Shown piece by piece: positions 53,289 through 56,165 of a stretch of DNA of 56,165 nucleotides. The stretch's first letter is position 1, and every line of letters begins with the position of its first letter. The stretch covers positions 1 to 56,165 of the forward strand of contig CANQWX010000010.1 of the NCBI GenBank assembly GCA_947627665.1, read 5' to 3'. The notes under the pieces are model-generated. The model searched no databases. It was given only the letters and a program-made list of their open reading frames with translations, and was not told the DNA's origin. Origin of the DNA: an uncultured Clostridia bacterium. Lineage in GTDB: Bacteria > Bacillota > Clostridia > Christensenellales > Borkfalkiaceae. The position numbers and the translations under genes were made by a program.

Positions 53289-53456
53289 TTAACTGCGGAC
53301 CGGCTGTACGCGCTTCCTGCGCAGCTCATACATTTTTTTTGTGGCGTTCCCGCCGCGCAGATGCCGTTCGCTCAAATTTTTATTCAATATTTTTTGTACT
53401 TTTTGGAAGAGGGCGGGGTCGATCTTCGGCAGCCGTTCGGCGACGTCCTTATGTGC
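53289..53456 (-). pseudogene. spoIIID: 3' part of spoIIID, cut off by the integrated element
   Basis: An open frame with no start codon, 55 codons to TAA 53289-53291, encoding AHKDVAERLPKIDPALFQ, then SERHLRGGNATKKMYEL and a basic tail. Bacillus SpoIIID has HKDLTERLPEINPDL and RHLRGGEATK at the same places. The match begins inside the helix-turn-helix (about codon 43 of 93); everything upstream is the serine recombinase gene, whose last codons overlap it. The remaining sequence shows no decay, which argues for an interrupted rather than a dead gene. SpoIIID controls mother-cell sporulation genes, including sigK. Confidence 0.85.
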
Positions 53457-55020
53457 AGTCGTCCAAGTCGGGAACGGTCGTCTCCCCTGCGGCTTCGCTT
53501 TCGATCGGAATAGCGTTTTCCAAGCCGAGTTCGGAATTTAATTGCAGGAAAATATCCACGTTCCCGTCGTGATCGACTTCGATACGCCTCACGATGCGTT
53601 TGAGTTGTGCGTTCGTCATCTGCGACACGTCGGCAATGTCCACAATGGAGCGGAACGTCTTTTTCAGAACGCCGTCTAGCCGCTCGTGCATCGTCATACG
53701 GCTTTCGATCATCTTCAATTCTGCTTCGAGGGATTCTTTCCTCTGCTTCGCTCCCAAAAGGCGCTCATTGAGTTCCTCGCGCGAGATCAGATCGTCAGTG
53801 TAGAGGTCCATGCACTTCTCCCGCATCTTTTCGAGCTTTTGAAGTTCCGCCCGTACCGATTTTTCCTTTTCGACGTTCTCCTCCTTCTCCCGATAGACCT
53901 TCTTGAACTCTGCGGTCACATAGTCGATCACGTTTTTCTGATGAGACAAGATGTAGGCAAAATAGTCGGAGAGCACCTTTATGAGTTCCTTTTCGTCGAT
54001 CACGGTGCGATTGGGGCAGCTGTCCGCGCCATGTCCGTTCCGCCCCGAGCACACCCATGTGACATAAGTATTCTTATAGGTACGCTCGACTCGGCGGAAC
54101 GACCACCCGCAGTCCTTGCACTTGATCAGCGTTGAAAACAAATATTGATTGCTGTGCCGCGTCTTATCGAGTTTGAACGTCTGCCCGCGCGCGTGTATGA
54201 TGTTCTGCGCCTTCTCGAAAACGTCTTGATCGACGATGCGAAGGCTCTCCTTTTCGGTGATAAGCCATTCTGATACGTCCTTGCTTTTCCGTTGCCCCGT
54301 TAGGAAATCAGAAATCTCTTGCTTTCCGTTGACGACTTTCCCCGTATAAATTTCATTTGTCAAGATGCGCATGACTGCATTGGGCGACCACGCGCAATTT
54401 CGCTTTGTCTTAATTCCCCTCGCGTTGAGCATCTGCGCAATCTTCATCGCGCCGTCCTCATCCTCGCAATACTGACGGAAAATCTCCCGAACGATCTCCG
54501 CTTCTCTCTCGTTGATCGCAAGGTCGAACAGGTCCCCCTTCGTCTTGTCATAGCCAAAGACGATGTTTGGGACCTTCCCCTTTTCGGCGTTGACTTTCTT
54601 CCCGAACTTGACGCGCTTGGACATATTTGCGCTCTCTTCCTGCGCAAGCGCGCCGAAGATCGTCAGCACAAATTCGCTGTTCCCCATGCTCGTCATGTTC
54701 GCCGTCAGAAACTGCGTCTCAATGCCGAGAGATTTGAGCTTGCGGATATTTTGAAGAAGATCGACCGTGTTCCGCGCAAAGCGGGAAATGTCTTTGACGA
54801 CGACAAGTTCAAACACGCCGCGCTCGGCATCTGCCATCATGCGCAGAAATTCCTTGCGGTTCTTGATCTTTGTCCCCGAAATCCCCTCATCGGCATACAG
54901 ACGCACGAGGGTGTTCCCCGTGCGCTGCGTGTATTCCGAAAAGAATTTTTTTTGCGTCTCCAAACTGTTGAGCTGATCCTGCTTGTCCGTCGAGACCCTG
55001 CAATATGCCGCGATGTTCAT
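53449..55020 (-). CDS. Large serine recombinase
   Basis: 523 residues. Resolvase-type catalytic domain with Ser10 in AAYCRVSTDKQ, then DEGISGTKIKNRKEF near 43-57 and VVVKDISRFARNT near 73. A recombinase domain follows (GYDKTKGDLFDLAINEREAE, then NEIYTGKVVNG near 225), a zinc ribbon (CKDCGWSF ... CSGRNGHGADSC near 300-335) and a coiled-coil segment (about 365-445). It integrates and excises an element at a short attachment site. The stop codon lies within the remaining spoIIID frame, so the right attachment site must be close to 53450-53460. Confidence 0.95.
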   Translation of the reverse strand: MNIAAYCRVSTDKQDQLNSLETQKKFFSEYTQRTGNTLVRLYADEGISGTKIKNRKEFLRMMADAERGVFELVVVKDISRFARNTVDLLQNIRKLKSLGIETQFLTANMTSMGNSEFVLTIFGALAQEESANMSKRVKFGKKVNAEKGKVPNIVFGYDKTKGDLFDLAINEREAEIVREIFRQYCEDEDGAMKIAQMLNARGIKTKRNCAWSPNAVMRILTNEIYTGKVVNGKQEISDFLTGQRKSKDVSEWLITEKESLRIVDQDVFEKAQNIIHARGQTFKLDKTRHSNQYLFSTLIKCKDCGWSFRRVERTYKNTYVTWVCSGRNGHGADSCPNRTVIDEKELIKVLSDYFAYILSHQKNVIDYVTAEFKKVYREKEENVEKEKSVRAELQKLEKMREKCMDLYTDDLISREELNERLLGAKQRKESLEAELKMIESRMTMHERLDGVLKKTFRSIVDIADVSQMTNAQLKRIVRRIEVDHDGNVDIFLQLNSELGLENAIPIESEAAGETTVPDLDDCT

Positions 55021-55208
55021 TTTTTCCTCCGTACTTCATTCGGTTTTGAGTCGTTCTCGCCTTCGGACGATGTGTTGATCTCATCATCCTTCAAGCCGTC
55101 CTCTACTTTTTTCTTGTTTGCTTCCACACAGACGAGAAGCAGTTCCTTGAGCAGTTTTTCGGGAGTAGCCGTGACGTGAAACCGATAATTCAGTTTTGAC
55201 TTGTCCAC
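55017..55208 (-). CDS. Small protein coupled to the serine recombinase
   Basis: 63 residues from GTG 55208, preceded at the right distance by GGGAGG; the longer frame to 55328 has no ribosome site. It starts VDKSKLNYRFHVTATPEKLL, and the NYRFH followed by a short helix (LLLVCVEANKKKVEDGL) resembles small proteins that sit before serine recombinases in clostridial elements. The rest is acidic and disordered. It overlaps the recombinase start by ATGA. It may be a recombination accessory factor; that is inference. Confidence 0.6.
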   Translation of the reverse strand: MDKSKLNYRFHVTATPEKLLKELLLVCVEANKKKVEDGLKDDEINTSSEGENDSKPNEVRRKK

Positions 55209-55540
55209 CCGCCGTCCTCCCATTCTTTTGGTATAATTTATGACGTCGGTTCGACAAAAATCACCCCCGAAGGACGCCTCCTCCTCATTTTTCGATAACT
55301 CTTGACAGTTTTCTTTTCTTTGTTCCAAGTATTCTTATTCGGGCAAAAGTACGGCTCAAATCGCCGCGCCCTTATCGCTTTGAATACTATGTTCTCTTTC
55401 CATCGCATTTCCTCCTTTCGTCGCGGCAAAGTCTTTGCACCTGCCGCTCATTTTCATTTCGCGGCTGTTATTTTCGACTTGCCGCTCCTCTTTCCAAAAA
55501 ATCTTTGCTACGCAAATCTTTTTCGGGAGCCATATTTTTG

Positions 55541-55828
55541 TTACTCGGTTTTCTTCATCGCCTCCAATTCAGAAGGAAAGAAGTCATCGTATCCGTCCAT
55601 AATCTTCCCGAGCGAAAGATTATGTTCTCCTGCATCGTCCAACAAGGCTTTGTAGCCTGCTTCTATGAGTTGGACTTTGCTATAGCCGTACTTTTCGAGA
55701 AAGGCATTTATCTGTTCTGCCTTCTCGCGGGGAACGCTCGTTCCCCAAGTGGCATTTTTAGCTTTTCTCTCTGCCTTGTGCTTCTCTTCGTAACGCTTGT
55801 CCTTGATCGATCTCGGCTTCTTTTCCAT
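55541..55828 (-). CDS. Small DNA-binding-like protein of the element
   Basis: 95 residues: a basic N terminus (KKPRSIKDKRYEEKHKAERK), then TWGTSVPREKAEQINAFLEKYGYSKVQLIEAGYKALL, read in parts as a strand followed by two helices, the layout of ribbon-helix-helix proteins. ACGGAGG precedes the ATG. Its promoter overlaps a 42-bp palindrome, so it probably represses itself. The region 55209-55540 between it and the recombinase partner shows only short ORFs that I do not trust. Confidence 0.6.
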   Translation of the reverse strand: MEKKPRSIKDKRYEEKHKAERKAKNATWGTSVPREKAEQINAFLEKYGYSKVQLIEAGYKALLDDAGEHNLSLGKIMDGYDDFFPSELEAMKKTE

Positions 55829-55838
55829 AACGACCTCC

Positions 55839-55902
55839 GTAAAATATATTAATCGTATTCATACGACACATATATTTTACACGATCATTGCCGAAGAGTC
55901 AA
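55839..55902 (-). promoter_or_regulatory. Promoter overlapping a 42-bp palindrome
   Basis: -35 TTGACT (55902-55897), spacer 17, -10 TAAAAT (55879-55874). From 55839 to 55880 the sequence is almost fully symmetric: GTAAAATATAT ... TCGTAT-TC-ATACGA ... ATATATTTTAC. The -10 box and start site lie within the palindrome, which ends directly before the ribosome binding site: a clear operator candidate. Confidence 0.75.
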
Positions 55903-56165
55903 GAGGTTTTACGAAAATTTTAGGCGGCTCAATAGCAAAGCTCAATAGCAAAGATAAGATCCGTATTTAGTGAGATTCTAATGAAAAGTGGCGATTTGGC
56001 GAATTTTTGCGGACGTTACCTCTACAAAGTTCCACCCCGTCCATTTCGGCGGCTCAAAAAAAGCGTAAAACGAGTAGAGGTCGGCTGTTTTTGCACATGT
56101 AAAGTCCACCCCTCTAAAAGTAAAATCCGCAGTATTTGTCCCGTTTTCGCCGGCTCCTTTATTTT
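55903..56165. repeat. Right edge: short direct repeats, no gene
   Basis: GCTCAATAGCAAA occurs twice in tandem (55927-55939, 55940-55952). Further right ACAAAGTTCCACCCC (about 56026) and GTAAAGTCCACCCC (about 56099) are near-copies, with GTAAAATCC after. Such repeated boxes resemble the multiple terminal repeats of IS21-like elements or iterons; nothing more can be said inside the window. Confidence 0.4.

Noticed and set aside
55238-55429. 63-residue ORF upstream of the recombinase partner
   Set aside because: GGAGG is only two bases from its best ATG and the composition is unremarkable; a real small gene is possible but not supported.

Overview
The window reads as a piece of the chromosome of a spore-forming, Gram-positive, Clostridia-like bacterium (Bacillota), probably an uncultured gut lineage. 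The taxonomic call is an inference. It rests on Firmicutes gene order (yicC-gmk-rpoZ-priA-def-fmt-rsmB-rlmN ... rpe-thiN-spoVM ... rpmB-asp23-fakA-recG), strong AGGAGG ribosome binding sites, ECF transporter genes next to truA, and two sporulation genes: a 21-codon spoVM and the 3' end of spoIIID. Most core genes lie on the minus strand, are fairly GC rich, and many overlap by ATGA. Many promoters have a near-consensus extended -10 box (TGCTATAAT) 17 bp from the -35 box.

Left part (1-8.2 kb): the end of what is probably a mobilisable element (1-382), then a visibly AT-richer island. The island has an HxlR regulator divergent from a four-gene operon: free-standing adenylation domain, GNAT acetyltransferase, IroE-type esterase and a UvrA paralogue. 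Next come tRNA-Ala(GGC), a repeat cluster, a tmRNA gene whose tag reads ADHSEIATRRAPASRLALAA, and an XRE regulator divergent from a zinc-ribbon membrane protein.

Middle (8.2-35 kb): recG, fakA, asp23 and rpmB; an 0.8 kb chain of palindromes; a BspA-like leucine-rich-repeat lipoprotein behind a leader that looks like an attenuator; a dipeptidase; spoVM; thiN; rpe; then genes for translation, replication restart and repair (rlmN, rsmB, fmt, def, priA, rpoZ, gmk, yicC, ligA, pcrA), rpsU, a phosphohexomutase and two membrane proteins.

Right part (35-56 kb): tRNA-Ser(GGA) followed by a striking array in which the last 21 nt of the tRNA are repeated three more times around palindromic units. After it come a second XRE pair, a phosphodiesterase, a LysR regulator, mnmE, a membrane protein with a tandem GPYN tail, truA-ecfT-ecfA2-ecfA1, a HelD-like helicase, an SdpR/SdpI-like pair, and a split 2-hydroxyacyl-CoA dehydratase/activase pair. 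The window ends inside an integrated element whose serine recombinase sits directly against a truncated spoIIID, so the element appears to interrupt that sporulation gene.

The strongest leads are: (1) the spoIIID-interrupting element; (2) a repeat family that sits behind both tRNA-Ser and the tmRNA and ends in copies of the 3' end of whichever RNA gene it follows; (3) hairpin repeats whose stems covary between copies; (4) the tiny spoVM; (5) the A-domain/UvrA operon; (6) the attenuator-like leader of the LRR gene.
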